A stretch of DNA of 64,000 nucleotides, taken from assembly GCF_003315175.1 (NCBI RefSeq), contig NZ_QNRQ01000002.1, positions 400,666 through 464,665 of the forward strand, written 5' to 3'. The notes beneath the pieces were generated by a model. The model worked only from the letters and a program-made list of their open reading frames with translations, made no database searches and was not told where the DNA came from. Shown here piece after piece: positions 26,248-38,140 of the stretch (the first letter of the stretch is position 1; each line of letters begins with the position of its first letter). This stretch comes from Eoetvoesiella caeni. Lineage in GTDB: Bacteria > Pseudomonadota > Gammaproteobacteria > Burkholderiales > Burkholderiaceae_B. A program made the translations under genes and the position numbers.

Positions 26248-29200
26248 ATGGTCAATTTGACTCGGCGCCAATTCTTCAAGGTGACAAGTACTACGCTGGC
26301 AAGCTCCAGCCTGGCCTTGCTGGGGGCAGCGCCCAGCCCGGCCCTGGCCGAAGTCAGACAGTACAAACTGTCGCGCATGAAGGAAACGCGCAATACCTGT
26401 CCCTATTGTTCTGTTGCCTGTGGAGTACTTATGTACAGCCTGGGCGATGGCGCCAAAAACGCCAAGGCCAGTATTGTCCATATCGAGGGCGACTCCGACC
26501 ACCCCGTCAATCGCGGCACGCTTTGCCCCAAGGGTGCGGGTCTTATCGACTTCATCCACAGCCCCAACCGCCTGCAGTATCCCGAGTACCGCGCGCCGGG
26601 CTCCGACAAATGGCAGCGCATGTCCTGGGAAGACGCACTAAGCCGCATCTCCAAGCTCATGAAAGCCGACCGCGATGCCAACTTCATCGAGAAAACGGAC
26701 GACGGTAAAACCGTCAATCGCTGGACGACCACCGGCATGCTGGCTGCTTCGGCCAGCAGCAACGAAGTTGGGTATGTAACCCACAAGGTCGTCCGTAGTA
26801 TGGGTATTCTTGGATTCGACAACCAAGCTCGTTTCTGACATGGTCCGACGGTGGCAGGTCTTGCCCCGACGTTTGGCCGTGGAGCGATGACGAATCATTG
26901 GGTCGACATCAAGAATGCGGATGTAGTGCTTATCATGGGCGGAAATGCCGCCGAGGCCCACCCTTGCGGGTTCAAATGGGTCACCGAAGCCAAGGCGCAT
27001 AACAACGCCAAGCTGATCGTCGTGGATCCGCGCTTTACGCGTTCGGCATCCGTGGCGGACTTCTACGCGCCCATACGTACCGGCACCGACATTATCTTTT
27101 TGGGCGGGGTTATCAAGTACCTGCTCGACAACGATAAGATCCAGCACGAATACGTTCGCAACTACACCGACTTCTCCTTTATTGTCCGCGAAGACTATAA
27201 ATTCGAAGACGGCCTGTATTCGGGCTACAACGAAGAAAAACGCAGCTACGACAAGGACTCGTGGGACTACGAACGCGGCGACGACGGCTATGTAAAGACC
27301 GACAGCACGCTGCAGCACCCGCGCACGGTGTATCAGCTATTGAAGAAACACTATTCGCGCTATACGCCCGATATGGTTTCCAGTGCTTGCGGAACGCCCA
27401 AAGAAAAGTTCCTGAAGGTCTGTGAAATGCTGGCCTCGACGGCCGGCACCGACAGAACGGCTACCATCATGTACGCGCTGGGCTGGACGCAGCACACGAT
27501 AGGCTCGCAAATCATCCGTACGGGCGCCATGGTGCAGCTGTTGCTGGGCAATATCGGCGTTGCGGGCGGCGGCATGAATGCGCTGCGCGGCCACTCCAAC
27601 ATCCAGGGCCTGACCGACCTGGGGCTTATGTCCGACCTGCTTCCGGGCTATCTGACCTTGCCCAAGGACGGCGAACAGTCCTTTGACGACTACATAGGAG
27701 CGCGCGCGCAGCAACCCTTGCGGCCCAATCAACTTAGCTATTGGCGCCACTACAAGAAGTTCCACGTCAGCCTGATGAAGGCGTGGTGGGGCGACGCCGC
27801 AACAGCTGAAAACAACTGGGGCTACGACTACCTGCCCAAGCTGGACAAACTGTACGACATGTTGCAGGTGTTCGAGCTGATGCATAAAGGCCAGGTCAAT
27901 GGCTATATATGCCAAGGCTTCAACCCACTGGCGGCCTCGCCAAACAAACAGAAGCAGCTCGAGGCTCTTGCCAAGCTCAAGTTCCTGGTCATCATGGATC
28001 CGCTGGCCACTGAAACGTCAGAGTTCTGGCGCAATGTGGGCGAATACAACGATGTGGACACCGCCAGCATCCAGACCGAAGTCTTCCGGCTGCCCACTAC
28101 CTGTTTCGCTGAAGAGGAAGGCGCTCTGGTCAACTCGGGCCGCTGGCTGCAATGGCACTGGCAGGGGGCGGAACCCCCGGGCGAAGCAAAAAGCGACATC
28201 GAGATCATGGCGTTGCTGTTTGCGCGCATACGCAAGCTCTACCAGACCGAAGGAGGCAAGTTCCCCGAACCTATCCTTAAATTGTGGTGGCCCTACAAGA
28301 ACCCCGAATTCCCGACGGCTGCCGAGCTGGCCAAAGAGTATTCGGGCCGGGCACTGACCGACCTTACCGACCCTGCCGATTCTTCCAAGGTGCTGCGCAA
28401 GGCGGGCGAGCAACTGTCAAGCTTTGGCGAGTTGCGCGACGACGGGTCCACCATCAGCGGCTGCTGGATCTATTGCGGAGCCTGGACCCAGGACGGCAAC
28501 CTCATGGCCCGGCGCGACAACAGCGACCCGACAGGCATAGGCCAGACGCTGAACTGGGCCTGGTCCTGGCCGGCGAACCGGCGCATTCTGTACAACCGGG
28601 CTTCAGCCGACCTGCAAGGCAAACCCTGGAATCCAAAACGCAATCTGATTTCATGGAACGGCAAGTCCTGGGTCGGGGCCGACGTGCCCGACTTCAAGCT
28701 GGATGAAAATCCCGCCGCCGGCATGGGGCCGTTCATCATGAACCCCGAGGGCGTTGCGCGCTTTTTCGCCCGCAAGAGCATGGCTGAAGGACCTTTCCCC
28801 GAGCACTACGAGCCCTTCGAAACTCCGCTGGGCTATAACCCGCTTAGTCCGAAAGAGAAGCGTTCCGTCAATAATCCGGCGGCCCGCATCTTCAAGGACG
28901 ATTTGGCGGCAATGGGCAAGGCCGAACAGTTCCCGCATGTGGGAACGACCTACCGCCTGACCGAGCACTTCCACTTCTGGACCAAGAACGTGCAGCTCAA
29001 CTCCATATTGCAGCCGCAGCAATTCGTCGAGATCGGCGAGGCGCTGGCCAAAGAGCTCGATATTCCCAACGGCTCGGAAGTGAAGGTGTCTTCCAACCGT
29101 GGCTATATCAAGGCGGTGGCGCTGGTTACAAAGCGGATCAAGGCGCTGACGATCGAGGGCAAGACTGTGCACCAAGTGGGCATTCCCATCCACTGGGGGT

Positions 29201-29316
29201 TCGTCGGCCTGGCCAAGCCGGGGTTTTTGGCGAATACCCTGACCCCGTCGGTGGGCGATGGAAATACGCAAACCCCCGAGTCCAAGTCGTTCCTGGTCAA
29301 GGTCGAGAAGGTATAG
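26248..29316 (+). CDS. fdnG: Formate dehydrogenase-N alpha subunit, selenocysteine-containing (TGA at 26836-26838 read as Sec)
   Basis: Periplasmic molybdenum/tungsten bis-MGD enzyme that oxidises formate to CO2 and feeds electrons to quinone. The full length is 1022 residues (E. coli FdnG 1015). A Tat signal TRRQFFK opens the protein, followed by a [4Fe-4S] motif [10 protein letters not shown]...LCPKGAG. The in-frame TGA is codon 197, in NQARF[16 protein letters not shown], exactly the active-site selenocysteine position of FdnG. A well-formed bacterial SECIS follows it. ATG at 26248 is preceded by CCGGAGAG. A conventional gene caller would split this gene at 26838. It is followed by fdnH, fdnI, fdhE and selAB. 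Confidence 0.97.
26836..26871 (+). other. Selenocysteine codon and SECIS hairpin in fdnG
   Basis: UGA at 26836-26838 is followed by a stem-loop at 26846-26871. The lower stem is CGACGG (26846-26851) with CCGACG (26866-26871), one A-A mismatch. U at 26852 is bulged. The upper stem is GGCA/UGCC (26853-26856 and 26862-26865), and the loop is GGUCU (26857-26861). Counting U of UGA as 1, the bulged U is 17 and the loop G and U are 23 and 24, the same numbering as the SelB-recognised E. coli fdhF element. Confidence 0.93.
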
Positions 29317-29326
29317 GAGAACAGCC

Positions 29327-30226
29327 ATGGCATTGCAATCACTTGATATCAAGCGGCGTTCTGCTACTACCACGCCTCCTCCCGGCATACGCGAGCCCTC
29401 CACGGGGGGCGTCGCCAAGCTTATCGACACGACCAAATGCATAGGCTGCAAAGCCTGTCAGGTGGCCTGTATGGAGTGGAACGACCTGCGCGACGAAATC
29501 GGCCTGAATGTCGGGGTGTATGACAACCCGGCCGACCTTACCGAAAACTCCTGGACTGTCATGCGGTTTTCCGAATACGAAAACCAGCAGGGCGATCTGG
29601 AATGGCTGATCCGCAAGGACGGCTGCATGCATTGCGAGGATCCAGGCTGTCTCAAGGCCTGCCCGTCGCCGGGCGCCATTATTCAGTACAACAACGGCAT
29701 TGTGGACTTCCACGAAGAAAACTGCATAGGTTGCGGCTACTGTGTAACAGGGTGTCCGTTTGACGTTCCCCGCATCGCCGAGAAAGACCACAAGGCCTAT
29801 AAATGCACTTTGTGTTCCGACCGGGTGGCGGTGGGCCAGGAGCCGGCCTGCGTGAAGACCTGTCCAACGGGCGCCATTGTTTTCGGCACCAAAGAAGACA
29901 TGAAGCTGCACGCGGCCGAACGCATCGTCGACCTGAAGTCGCGCGGCTTCGAAAATGCCGGGCTGTACGATCCGCAAGGCGTGGGCGGCACGCACGTCAT
30001 GTATGTACTGCATCATGCGGACAAGCCAGAGCTGTATAGCGACTTGCCGAAAGACCCTGTCATCGACCCCATGGTGTCCGTCTGGAAAGGCATAGCCAAG
30101 CCCCTGGGCGTGGCGGCCATGGCCCTGACCGCCTTGGCAGGCTTCTTCCATTACATTCGTACAGGCCCCAACGAAACGGACGCAGAAGACGAGCGCCGGG
30201 CCCAGGAGGAAGAGCATCATGAATGA
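29327..30226 (+). CDS. fdnH: Formate dehydrogenase-N beta subunit, four [4Fe-4S] ferredoxin
   Basis: 299 residues. Carries electrons from the alpha subunit to the cytochrome b subunit. Four ferredoxin motifs are visible: [14 protein letters not shown] near residue 41, [14 protein letters not shown] near 100, [14 protein letters not shown] near 136, and [20 protein letters not shown] near 160. A single membrane helix ([19 protein letters not shown]) near 262-280 anchors it, as in E. coli FdnH. ATG at 29327 has AGGAGA upstream. It overlaps fdnI by 8 bp. Confidence 0.95.
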   Translation: MALQSLDIKRRSATTTPPPGIREPSTGGVAKLIDTTKCIGCKACQVACMEWNDLRDEIGLNVGVYDNPADLTENSWTVMRFSEYENQQGDLEWLIRKDGCMHCEDPGCLKACPSPGAIIQYNNGIVDFHEENCIGCGYCVTGCPFDVPRIAEKDHKAYKCTLCSDRVAVGQEPACVKTCPTGAIVFGTKEDMKLHAAERIVDLKSRGFENAGLYDPQGVGGTHVMYVLHHADKPELYSDLPKDPVIDPMVSVWKGIAKPLGVAAMALTALAGFFHYIRTGPNETDAEDERRAQEEEHHE

Positions 30227-30866
30227 CCTCAATAAATCCAGGCTTATCGTGCGCTACACAGCAAGCCAGCGCATCAATCATTGGATCATTGCCATCACCT
30301 TCGTTTTGCTGGCTTTGTCAGGGTTGGCGTTGTTCCATCCGGCTTTTTTCTGGCTAAGCAATCTATTCGGGGGCGGAACCTGGACGCGCATTCTGCACCC
30401 CTTTGTGGGCGTGTTGATGTTTCTTTGCTTCGCGGTGTTTGCCGCACGCATGTGGGGCAACAACCGCATGACCAAGCAAGACAGGCAGTGGCTGCGCCAG
30501 ATCGGCGATGTGGTCAATGCACGCGACGAGAAACTGCCCGAGGTCGGGCGTTACAACGCAGGACAGAAGGTGCTGTATTTTGCGTTGATCATCTTTATGA
30601 TTGTCTTGTTGATCAGCGGCGTGGTGATTTGGCGCGTGTATTTTCAGGACTACTTTTCAGTTGAAACAATCCGCCTGGCCTCGTTGTTGCATGCTTTGTT
30701 TGCGTTCCTTCTGATATGCGCCATTATTGTGCATATCTATGCGGGCATTTGGGTCAAAGGATCGGTGCGGGCCATGACGCGCGGTACGGTGTCGCCGGGC
30801 TGGGCATGGAAGCATCACAGGGCCTGGTTCCGGGAAGTGCGCGGCAAGCCGGCGGTCGACAAATAG
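30219..30866 (+). CDS. fdnI: Formate dehydrogenase-N gamma subunit, cytochrome b556
   Basis: 215 residues with four membrane helices, which bind two hemes b and reduce quinone. Heme-ligand candidates are the His residues in [15 protein letters not shown] (helix 1), [16 protein letters not shown] (helix 2), and [20 protein letters not shown] (helix 4). Length and layout match FdnI/FdoI. Two inverted repeats separate it from fdhE. Confidence 0.94.
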   Translation: MNDLNKSRLIVRYTASQRINHWIIAITFVLLALSGLALFHPAFFWLSNLFGGGTWTRILHPFVGVLMFLCFAVFAARMWGNNRMTKQDRQWLRQIGDVVNARDEKLPEVGRYNAGQKVLYFALIIFMIVLLISGVVIWRVYFQDYFSVETIRLASLLHALFAFLLICAIIVHIYAGIWVKGSVRAMTRGTVSPGWAWKHHRAWFREVRGKPAVDK

Positions 30867-30871
30867 CGTTG

Positions 30872-30980
30872 CGTATGTCCGCCTGCAAGTCAGGATCCGG
30901 ACATACGGTTACGTAGGCGTCCCGGCCGCCAGGCCGAGGCATTCACATGGCTGCCCTTGGATGGGCAGCCATGGTTTTAG
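30872..30980 (+). terminator. Two hairpins between fdnI and fdhE (attenuator-like)
   Basis: The first is a perfect 10-bp stem CGTATGTCCG (30872-30881) with its complement at 30898-30907, enclosing a small inner CCTG/CAGG pair. The second is a perfect 11-bp stem CATGGCTGCCC (30946-30956) with its complement at 30963-30973, followed by GTTTTA, so it resembles a weak terminator. They sit immediately before the fdhE ribosome-binding site and may reduce expression of fdhE-selAB relative to the structural subunits. Confidence 0.6.
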
Positions 30981-30989
30981 GAGAATACT

Positions 30990-31913
30990 TTGCAGCGAAT
31001 TCTCTCGCGTGGCGAAATCGAAAGCCTGGATCACACCGCAATTCCCCGTTTTGGCCTGCCAGTGCGCGCTACGGTTTTTGCTGACAGGGCCGCGCGCTTG
31101 CGTCATCTGGCGCAGGATAATCCGGCTTCGGCTTACCTATTGCTGATGGCCAAGCTGGTCGATGCGCAACAGCGTGTTCTTAGCGGCTTTTCCGCCCCCG
31201 AGGCTCCCGCCGAGCGGTTGTCTCTGGCACAGGCTCACGGCATGCCGCCGATGCAAGCCATAGGCTGGCAGCGCGACCCCGCGTGGCGGGGCATGCTTGT
31301 GGCGATGCTCGACCATGTGGCGGGCGCCGGCGTACCCGAGCCCGCGGCCAAGGTGTGTGCGCAGCTCAAGCGCCTGGCCCATGAGGACAGCGCCGCCCTC
31401 GAAACCATGGCCGACGCGGTCCTGGCCGAACGCGACGGCGAGGTCGACAGCGCCATGGCGCCATTTGTCATGGCTGCCCTGCAGGTGTACTGGACCGATC
31501 TGGCCGGCCGCTTCGACGAACGGCAGTTGCCGGTTGTCAGCCCTTTCGGCGTGTGCCCGGTATGCGCCAGCCTGCCGGTTGCCAGTGTGGTGCGCATCGG
31601 AGGCCAACGGGACGGCTGCCGTTATTTGTGCTGCTCTTTGTGTTCGACCCAGTGGCATCTGGTGCGTGTCACGTGTTCACATTGTGAACAGACCGAAGGC
31701 ATCGCGTATCACTCCATCGAAGGCGGCCCCGAGGGCATCAAGGCCGAATCTTGCGATCATTGCCATACGTACCGCAAAATTTTCTATCACGACAAAGACC
31801 AGTATTTCGAAGCGGTTGCCGACGATCTGGCCACTTTGCCGCTTGACGTCCTGATGGGCGAAGAGGGGTATTTGCGCGCCAGCGCCAATCCTTTGCTGTG
31901 GCAACATCCGTAG
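30990..31913 (+). CDS. fdhE: Formate dehydrogenase accessory protein FdhE (TTG start)
   Basis: 307 residues. Needed for maturation of Tat-exported formate dehydrogenases; it binds the catalytic subunit and is rubredoxin-like. Conserved Cys pairs: CPVCASLP near 190, [10 protein letters not shown] near 213, [10 protein letters not shown] near 230 and CDHCHTYRK near 256. I read the start as TTG at 30990, because AGGAGA lies 6-7 bp before it and no ATG is suitably placed in that frame. selA begins 7 bp after the stop. Confidence 0.92.
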   Translation: MQRILSRGEIESLDHTAIPRFGLPVRATVFADRAARLRHLAQDNPASAYLLLMAKLVDAQQRVLSGFSAPEAPAERLSLAQAHGMPPMQAIGWQRDPAWRGMLVAMLDHVAGAGVPEPAAKVCAQLKRLAHEDSAALETMADAVLAERDGEVDSAMAPFVMAALQVYWTDLAGRFDERQLPVVSPFGVCPVCASLPVASVVRIGGQRDGCRYLCCSLCSTQWHLVRVTCSHCEQTEGIAYHSIEGGPEGIKAESCDHCHTYRKIFYHDKDQYFEAVADDLATLPLDVLMGEEGYLRASANPLLWQHP

Positions 31914-31920
31914 GACAATC

Positions 31921-33348
31921 ATGGGGGCGATACACCATGCAGACCTGGCGTCGGCCGCCGATATTCCCTCGGTCGACCGCCTGCTGAACGCGCCGCTGGC
32001 CAAGCCTTTGCTCGAGCAGTACGGGCGCACCCAGGTAACCGCGGCCTTGCGCGGCATGCTGGACGGCTTGCGCGAAAAGGCCCTGGCCGGCATTTTGGCG
32101 CGCGAGGCCTTGCAGGCGCAAGCGTTGATTCTTGGCTTGCAAGACCAGCTTGCGCAGTCTGCAAAAAGCCGCCTGCAGGGCGTTTACAACCTGACCGGCA
32201 CGGTGTTGCATACCAATCTGGGCCGGGCCTTGTTGCCGCAAGAGGCGGTGCACGCAGTCGTGCGCGCTTTGACGATGCCGGCCAATCTCGAGTTCGACCT
32301 TGCCACCGGCCGGCGCGGCGATCGCGACGACCTTATCGAAGACCTTATCTGCGAGCTGACCGGCGCTGAGGCGGCCACCGTGGTCAATAACAACGCCGCT
32401 GCGGTACTGCTTATGCTTAATGCGCTGGGCAACCGGCGCGAGGTGGTGGTGTCGCGCGGCGAACTTGTCGAGATCGGCGGAGCATTTCGCATACCGGACA
32501 TCATGCAGCGGGCCGGCGCCCGCCTGGTCGAGGTCGGCACCACCAATCGCACCCATGAGGCCGACTACGAAAACGCAATCAATCCGCGCACGGCCATGTT
32601 GATGAAAGTCCATTGCAGCAACTATGCGGTGACCGGGTTCACGAAAAGCGTGGCGGTGGCCGACGTAGCGGCCATTGGCGCCCGGCACGGGATACCGACA
32701 GCCGTCGACCTGGGTAGCGGCACCTTGGTCGATCTGACCCAATGGGGGCTGCCGCGCGAAGACACCGTGCGCGAAACGGTACAGGCCGGCGCCGACATCG
32801 TTACGTTCAGCGGCGACAAGCTGCTGGGCGGTCCCCAGGCGGGCCTGCTGGTGGGGCGTGCCGACCTGATCCGCAAGATCAAGAAGAACCCTTTGAAACG
32901 CGCGTTGCGCGTGGGCAAGTTGACATTGGCCGCGCTTGAGCCCGTGCTGGCCTTGTACCGCGCTCCAGAGTTTTTGGCCGGGCGGCTTGTTACGCTAAGG
33001 CTCCTGACACGGCCGCGCGAGCCGATGATGCAACAGGCGCAGCGTTTGCTGCCGGTATTGCAGCAGGCGCTGGGGCAGACGTATATCGCGCAGGACGCCC
33101 CCATGTTCAGCCAAATCGGAAGCGGCGCCTTGCCCATAGACCAATTGCCCAGCCATGGGCTGAAGATTGCTTATGCGGGCGGGGGCCGGGCCGGGCGCCA
33201 TCTTGACCGGCTTGAGGCGCGCTTGCGCGGCTTGCCGCGCCCTGTCATAGGCCGGATTGCCGACGATGCCCTGTGGCTGGACCTGCGCTGCCTGGAAGAA
33301 ACCGATGAAGCCGCTTTCGCAAAGCAGCTGGAGGCCCTGGCTGAATGA
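31921..33348 (+). CDS. selA: L-seryl-tRNA(Sec) selenium transferase
   Basis: PLP enzyme that converts seryl-tRNA(Sec) to selenocysteinyl-tRNA(Sec) using selenophosphate. 475 residues, standard length for bacterial SelA. Family stretches: [19 protein letters not shown] near 87-105, [17 protein letters not shown] near 152, and the PLP-lysine motif [16 protein letters not shown] near 296. The last codons overlap selB by ATGA, so the two are translationally coupled. Confidence 0.96.
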   Translation: MGAIHHADLASAADIPSVDRLLNAPLAKPLLEQYGRTQVTAALRGMLDGLREKALAGILAREALQAQALILGLQDQLAQSAKSRLQGVYNLTGTVLHTNLGRALLPQEAVHAVVRALTMPANLEFDLATGRRGDRDDLIEDLICELTGAEAATVVNNNAAAVLLMLNALGNRREVVVSRGELVEIGGAFRIPDIMQRAGARLVEVGTTNRTHEADYENAINPRTAMLMKVHCSNYAVTGFTKSVAVADVAAIGARHGIPTAVDLGSGTLVDLTQWGLPREDTVRETVQAGADIVTFSGDKLLGGPQAGLLVGRADLIRKIKKNPLKRALRVGKLTLAALEPVLALYRAPEFLAGRLVTLRLLTRPREPMMQQAQRLLPVLQQALGQTYIAQDAPMFSQIGSGALPIDQLPSHGLKIAYAGGGRAGRHLDRLEARLRGLPRPVIGRIADDALWLDLRCLEETDEAAFAKQLEALAE

Positions 33349-35273
33349 TCATTGGTACCGCCGGCCATATCGACCATGGCAAGACCACCTTGGTTCGTGC
33401 CTTGACCGGAGTGGAAACCGACAGGCTCAAAGAAGAGAAGGCGCGCGGCATTTCCATCGAACTGGGCTATGCCTATACGCCGCTGGATAACGGCGACATA
33501 TTGGGTTTTATCGACGTTCCGGGGCACGAGCGCCTGGTGCACACGATGGCGGCCGGAGCCAGCGGCATCGACTTCGGCCTGCTGGTGGTGGCCGCCGACG
33601 ACGGCGTCATGCCGCAAACGCGCGAGCACCTGGCCATCTTGTCGTTGCTGGGCGTTAGGCACGGGGCTGTGGCGCTGAACAAAGTGGACAGGGCCGATAC
33701 GGCACGGCAGGAGGCGGTGCGGTGCGAGATCGCCGAATTGACGGCAGGGACGTTCTTGGCTGACGCGCCCGTTTTTCCCGTGAATGCGGCGGCACCGGAC
33801 GAGCCGGGAATAGCGGCCCTGCGCGGCTACTTACATGCGCGGGCCACCGGCATGGCGGCGCATAATGCCGCCGGCTTGTTCCGCTTGGCGGTGGATCGCG
33901 TGTTCACTTTGCAAGGCCATGGCACGGTCGTCACCGGTACCGTGCATGCGGGTGCGGTGAGGGTGGGCAATGAAGAAGCCGAGTTGCGCCTGATGCCTGC
34001 CGGCCAGCCCGTTAGGGTGCGCAGTATTCACGCGCAGAACCAGTCCAGCGAGCAAGGGCTTGCGGGCCAGCGCTGTGCCTTGAATCTGGCCGGCGTGAGC
34101 AAAGAGTCGATCGAGCGGGGTGCCTGGATAGCGGATGCCCGCTGCTTTGAGCCGTCGCGCCATGTAGACGTAAGCATGCAGCTATTGGGCGCGGCCGGGC
34201 AGCCGGTGCGGGCCTGGTCGCCGCTGCACATCCATTTGGGGGCTGCGCATTACGTGGCGCATATTGTGCCGCTTGAACCCGCCTCTTTGTTGCCGGGACA
34301 TAGCGGTACAGTGCAATTGGTGTTCGACGAACCGGTATGCGCCATGCCGGGCGACCGCTATATTGCGCGCAATGCGCAGGCCAATCAGACGGTGGGCGGG
34401 GGCGTGGTGCTGGATGCCAATGCTCCCGACCGCAAGCGGCGCGCGCCGCAGCGGCTGGCCTGGCTGGGCGCCATGCAGGCCATGCTGGACGGAGCCGGCA
34501 TAGAGGTGCTGCTGGCGCAGGCCAGGCATGGCCTGGACGAAAACACGCTGATGCATTTGACGGGCTGCGATACCCGCGGCCTGGCGCCGCCCGCCGAGGC
34601 CGTCTGGATAGCCGGGCATGGCGGACAGGCGCCGCGCACCTTGATCTTGCGAGAACATTGGGCGGCCCTGGCGGACAAGGTTGCAGGGGTTCTGGAAGTT
34701 TTCCACCGTACTTCGCCGGATGAGCCGGGAGTGGAGTCTTCGCGCTTGCGGCGTATGGCCTTGCCTGCGCTTTCCCAGCCGCTATGGCTGTCGCTGCGCG
34801 ACGAGATGCTGGGCCAGGGCCGCATGGCGCGCAACGGCTCCTGGCTGCATTTGGCCGGGCATGCCGTTGTTTTGTCCGATGCTGAAGCCGGCCTGGTCCA
34901 GCAACTGCTGCCGTTGATCCATGCCGGCAAGTTCGACCCTCCCTGGGTGCGCGACCTGGCGCAAAGCGTGGGCCAGCCTGAAGATATGCTGCGCCAGGTA
35001 TTGCGTAAACTGGTCCGGCGCGGCGAGCTGTACCAGGTGGTGCGCGATTTGTTTTATCACCATGAGCGGATCGCGGCGCTGGCGGCATTGGTTGGCGAGC
35101 TTGGCGGGCCTGAAGGAATCGGCGCGGCCAGATTTCGCGATGCCACGGGACTTGGGCGCAAAAGAGCCATTCAGGTGTTGGAGTTCTTCGATCGTATTGG
35201 CTATACCCGCCGCTTGCGCGACAAGCATGTGTTGCGCGACGAGGGCATGGCTTTTGCGGGGCCGTCGCAGTAA
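33345..35273 (+). CDS. selB: Selenocysteine-specific elongation factor SelB
   Basis: 642 residues. Brings Sec-tRNA to UGA codons on the ribosome when bound to a SECIS. GTPase domain: G1 [13 protein letters not shown] at residues 4-16, G3 [10 protein letters not shown] near 58, G4 NKVD near 112. Translation-factor beta-barrels follow ([17 protein letters not shown]), then C-terminal winged helices that bind the SECIS, including the last one [20 protein letters not shown]. It overlaps selA by 4 bp. The tRNA-Sec gene follows 57 bp later. Confidence 0.96.
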   Translation: MIIGTAGHIDHGKTTLVRALTGVETDRLKEEKARGISIELGYAYTPLDNGDILGFIDVPGHERLVHTMAAGASGIDFGLLVVAADDGVMPQTREHLAILSLLGVRHGAVALNKVDRADTARQEAVRCEIAELTAGTFLADAPVFPVNAAAPDEPGIAALRGYLHARATGMAAHNAAGLFRLAVDRVFTLQGHGTVVTGTVHAGAVRVGNEEAELRLMPAGQPVRVRSIHAQNQSSEQGLAGQRCALNLAGVSKESIERGAWIADARCFEPSRHVDVSMQLLGAAGQPVRAWSPLHIHLGAAHYVAHIVPLEPASLLPGHSGTVQLVFDEPVCAMPGDRYIARNAQANQTVGGGVVLDANAPDRKRRAPQRLAWLGAMQAMLDGAGIEVLLAQARHGLDENTLMHLTGCDTRGLAPPAEAVWIAGHGGQAPRTLILREHWAALADKVAGVLEVFHRTSPDEPGVESSRLRRMALPALSQPLWLSLRDEMLGQGRMARNGSWLHLAGHAVVLSDAEAGLVQQLLPLIHAGKFDPPWVRDLAQSVGQPEDMLRQVLRKLVRRGELYQVVRDLFYHHERIAALAALVGELGGPEGIGAARFRDATGLGRKRAIQVLEFFDRIGYTRRLRDKHVLRDEGMAFAGPSQ

Positions 35274-35330
35274 TAGTTTGCGCCGGCGCAATCCGCAGCA
35301 TGCAGGCAGGCGCTATCATACGGCCTTGAT

Positions 35331-35426
35331 GGAAAGCATTCGTGCCCGGTGGCGCGGCTGGGCTTCAAACCCAGTTGGGGGCGTCAGACGTTCCCAGGTA
35401 GGTTCGACTCCTGCTGCTTTCCGCCA
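35331..35426 (+). tRNA. selC: tRNA-Sec (UCA anticodon), selC
   Basis: A 96-nt gene including encoded CCA. The 8-bp acceptor stem pairs GGAAAGCA (35331-35338) with TGCTTTCC (35415-35422), then discriminator G and CCA. The anticodon stem-loop has loop CTTCAAA at 35363-35369 with anticodon TCA at 35365-35367. A long variable arm occupies roughly 35375-35396, and the T-loop reads GGTTCGACTCC. The long acceptor and variable arm are hallmarks of bacterial tRNA-Sec. It lies between selB and selD. Confidence 0.97.
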
Positions 35427-35509
35427 CTTTATCGCCGCAACTGAAGCAGGCTGTACGGCGGGCGTTTGCAAGGCTGGTCTTGCCGGCGCATTTTGCCTGG
35501 GAGACCACC

Positions 35510-36571
35510 ATGACGCAATCGTCAGCTATTACCGACACACCTCGATTGACTTCGCTTTCGCATGGGGGCGGTTGCGGCTGCAAAATAGCGCCGGGCGTGC
35601 TGTCCGAACTGCTGGCCAATATGCCGGCGGGGCACATTTACCCGAACTTGCTGGTCGGCACCGAAACGTCGGACGACGCTGCGGTATATAAGCTCAATGC
35701 CGATCAGGCGCTTATCGCCACCACCGATTTTTTCATGCCCATCGTCGACAACCCTTACGATTTTGGGCGCATTGCCGCAACCAACGCGCTGTCCGACATC
35801 TACGCCATGGGCGGCTCGCCCATTATGGCGCTGGCCATAGTCGGCATGCCCATCAACGTTCTGCCCAAAGAAGACATTGCCCGCATACTTGAAGGCGGGG
35901 CATCGGTGTGCGTCGAGGCGGGCATTCCGGTTGCCGGCGGGCACTCCATTGATTCGGTCGAGCCCATCTACGGCCTGGCGGTCATGGGCCTGGCGCATCC
36001 CGACCGCATCAGGCGCAATATGGACGCGCGGCCTGGCGACGTGCTGATCCTGGGCAAGGGCCTGGGGGTAGGCATAATGTCGGCCGCGCTTAAAAAGAAC
36101 TGCCTGGATGAAGCCGGTTATGCCGCCATGCTGGCCAGTACAACCAAGTTGAATACGCCGGGCGTGGCGCTGGCGGCGTTGCCGGGCGTGCATGCCATGA
36201 CCGATGTAACCGGCTTTGGCTTGCTGGGCCATGCCCTGGAAGTGGCGCGCGGCTCGAATCTGAATGCAGCCATACGCTTGAACGACTTGCCCTGGTTGCC
36301 GGGGGTGCGCGCCTTGGCCGAGCAGGGCATGGTTACCGGAGCGTCGGGGCGCAATTGGGTGGCATACGGCCAGTCCATCGACTTGCCGGCGGCTATTGAC
36401 GATGCGTCCCAGGCATTATTGACGGACCCCCAGACTTCAGGGGGACTGCTGGTGGCCTGCGCGCCCGACGCGGTTGCCGCCGTACTGGATATATTCAGGT
36501 CCGAAGGCTTCGACCAAGCCACCGTTATCGGCGAACTTAGTAGTGGCGAACCAAAAGTGCGCGTTATATAA
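35510..36571 (+). CDS. selD: Selenide, water dikinase (selenophosphate synthetase)
   Basis: 353 residues. Makes selenophosphate from selenide and ATP, the selenium donor for SelA. The N-terminal catalytic motif is [14 protein letters not shown], with Cys in the position that is selenocysteine in some organisms. It continues [30 protein letters not shown] and the C-terminal [16 protein letters not shown] chose ATG at 35510, preceded by GGGAGA; an earlier in-frame start at 35480 would extend back towards selC. This completes selABCD in one locus. Confidence 0.95.
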   Translation: MTQSSAITDTPRLTSLSHGGGCGCKIAPGVLSELLANMPAGHIYPNLLVGTETSDDAAVYKLNADQALIATTDFFMPIVDNPYDFGRIAATNALSDIYAMGGSPIMALAIVGMPINVLPKEDIARILEGGASVCVEAGIPVAGGHSIDSVEPIYGLAVMGLAHPDRIRRNMDARPGDVLILGKGLGVGIMSAALKKNCLDEAGYAAMLASTTKLNTPGVALAALPGVHAMTDVTGFGLLGHALEVARGSNLNAAIRLNDLPWLPGVRALAEQGMVTGASGRNWVAYGQSIDLPAAIDDASQALLTDPQTSGGLLVACAPDAVAAVLDIFRSEGFDQATVIGELSSGEPKVRVI

Positions 36572-36620
36572 GCCCTTTTAATAATGTCCGAGGCTTTATC
36601 GGCCGTTATGTACCTTTCAT
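36562..36620 (+). promoter_or_regulatory. Imperfect inverted repeats upstream of modA, possible ModE-type sites
   Basis: CGTTAT at 36562-36567 and ATAATG at 36581-36586 form an imperfect inverted repeat overlapping the end of selD. A second, GTTATG...CATAAT, spans about 36605-36623. ModE operators in other bacteria have CGTTATATA-type half-sites, so molybdate repression of modABC is possible. No modE gene is visible in the window and the match is only partial. Confidence 0.3.
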
Positions 36621-36622
36621 AA

Positions 36623-37402
<780 letters not shown>

Positions 37403-37465
37403 GAAGACTGGAGCCGCGCAAATGGCGATACTTCGGAAAAGCAATGAAAAAGGCAGCGTGTCGGG

Positions 37466-38140
37466 ATGAACGCAACCGATCTTGCCACGATCTGGCTGAC
37501 GCTTAAGCTGGCGACTGTCGTGACGGCCATCTTGCTGGTGGTGGGCACGCCTATTGCCTGGTGGCTGTCGCGCACGCATTCGAAATGGAAGGGGCCGGTA
37601 GGCGCGGTGGTGGCATTGCCGCTGGTGCTGCCGCCCACGGTATTGGGATTCTATCTGCTGGTCGTCATGGGGCCGCAGGGGCCGGTAGGGCAGCTGACGC
37701 AGGCTTTGGGCATAGGCCTGCTGCCGTTCACCTTTGGGGGCCTAGTGATAGCTTCGGTGCTGTATTCGCTGCCTTTTGTGGTGCAGCCTATTCAGAACGC
37801 CTTCGAGGCCATGGGAGAGCGCCCGCTTGAAGTCGCCGCCAGCTTGCGGGCCTCGCCGCTGGACGCTTTTTTCAGCGTTGCGCTGCCCTTGTCGCGCTCG
37901 GGCTTTTTGACAGCCACGATACTCGGTTTCGCCCACACCGTGGGCGAGTTCGGCGTTGTGCTGATGATAGGCGGCAATATCCCCGGCCAGACTCGCGTGG
38001 CTTCGGTGCAGATCTACGATTACGTCGAAGCCATGGAGTATGGCCAGGCGCACTGGCTGGCGGCGGTCATGGTGGCCTTCAGTTTTCTGGTCTTGCTGCT
38101 GCTTTACACGCGGCGCCGCAAGCAAGGGTGGTCGTTATGA
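37466..38140 (+). CDS. modB: Molybdate ABC transporter permease
   Basis: 224 residues with five membrane helices, starting [20 protein letters not shown]. It contains [20 protein letters not shown] and the EAA-loop with coupling glycine, [20 protein letters not shown], then [19 protein letters not shown], the ModB signature. It overlaps modC by ATGA. Confidence 0.95.
   Translation: MNATDLATIWLTLKLATVVTAILLVVGTPIAWWLSRTHSKWKGPVGAVVALPLVLPPTVLGFYLLVVMGPQGPVGQLTQALGIGLLPFTFGGLVIASVLYSLPFVVQPIQNAFEAMGERPLEVAASLRASPLDAFFSVALPLSRSGFLTATILGFAHTVGEFGVVLMIGGNIPGQTRVASVQIYDYVEAMEYGQAHWLAAVMVAFSFLVLLLLYTRRRKQGWSL

Noticed and set aside
26170-26838. Separate short gene ending at the TGA at 26836, with a second gene from 26851
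   Set aside because: The two frames are continuous across the TGA, the codon is at the FdnG active-site Sec position and a SECIS follows, so it is one selenoprotein gene.
34012-35319. 435-codon minus-strand frame rich in Arg, Pro and Ala
   Set aside because: Antisense to selB, which has clear GTPase motifs; composition is that of a shadow frame.
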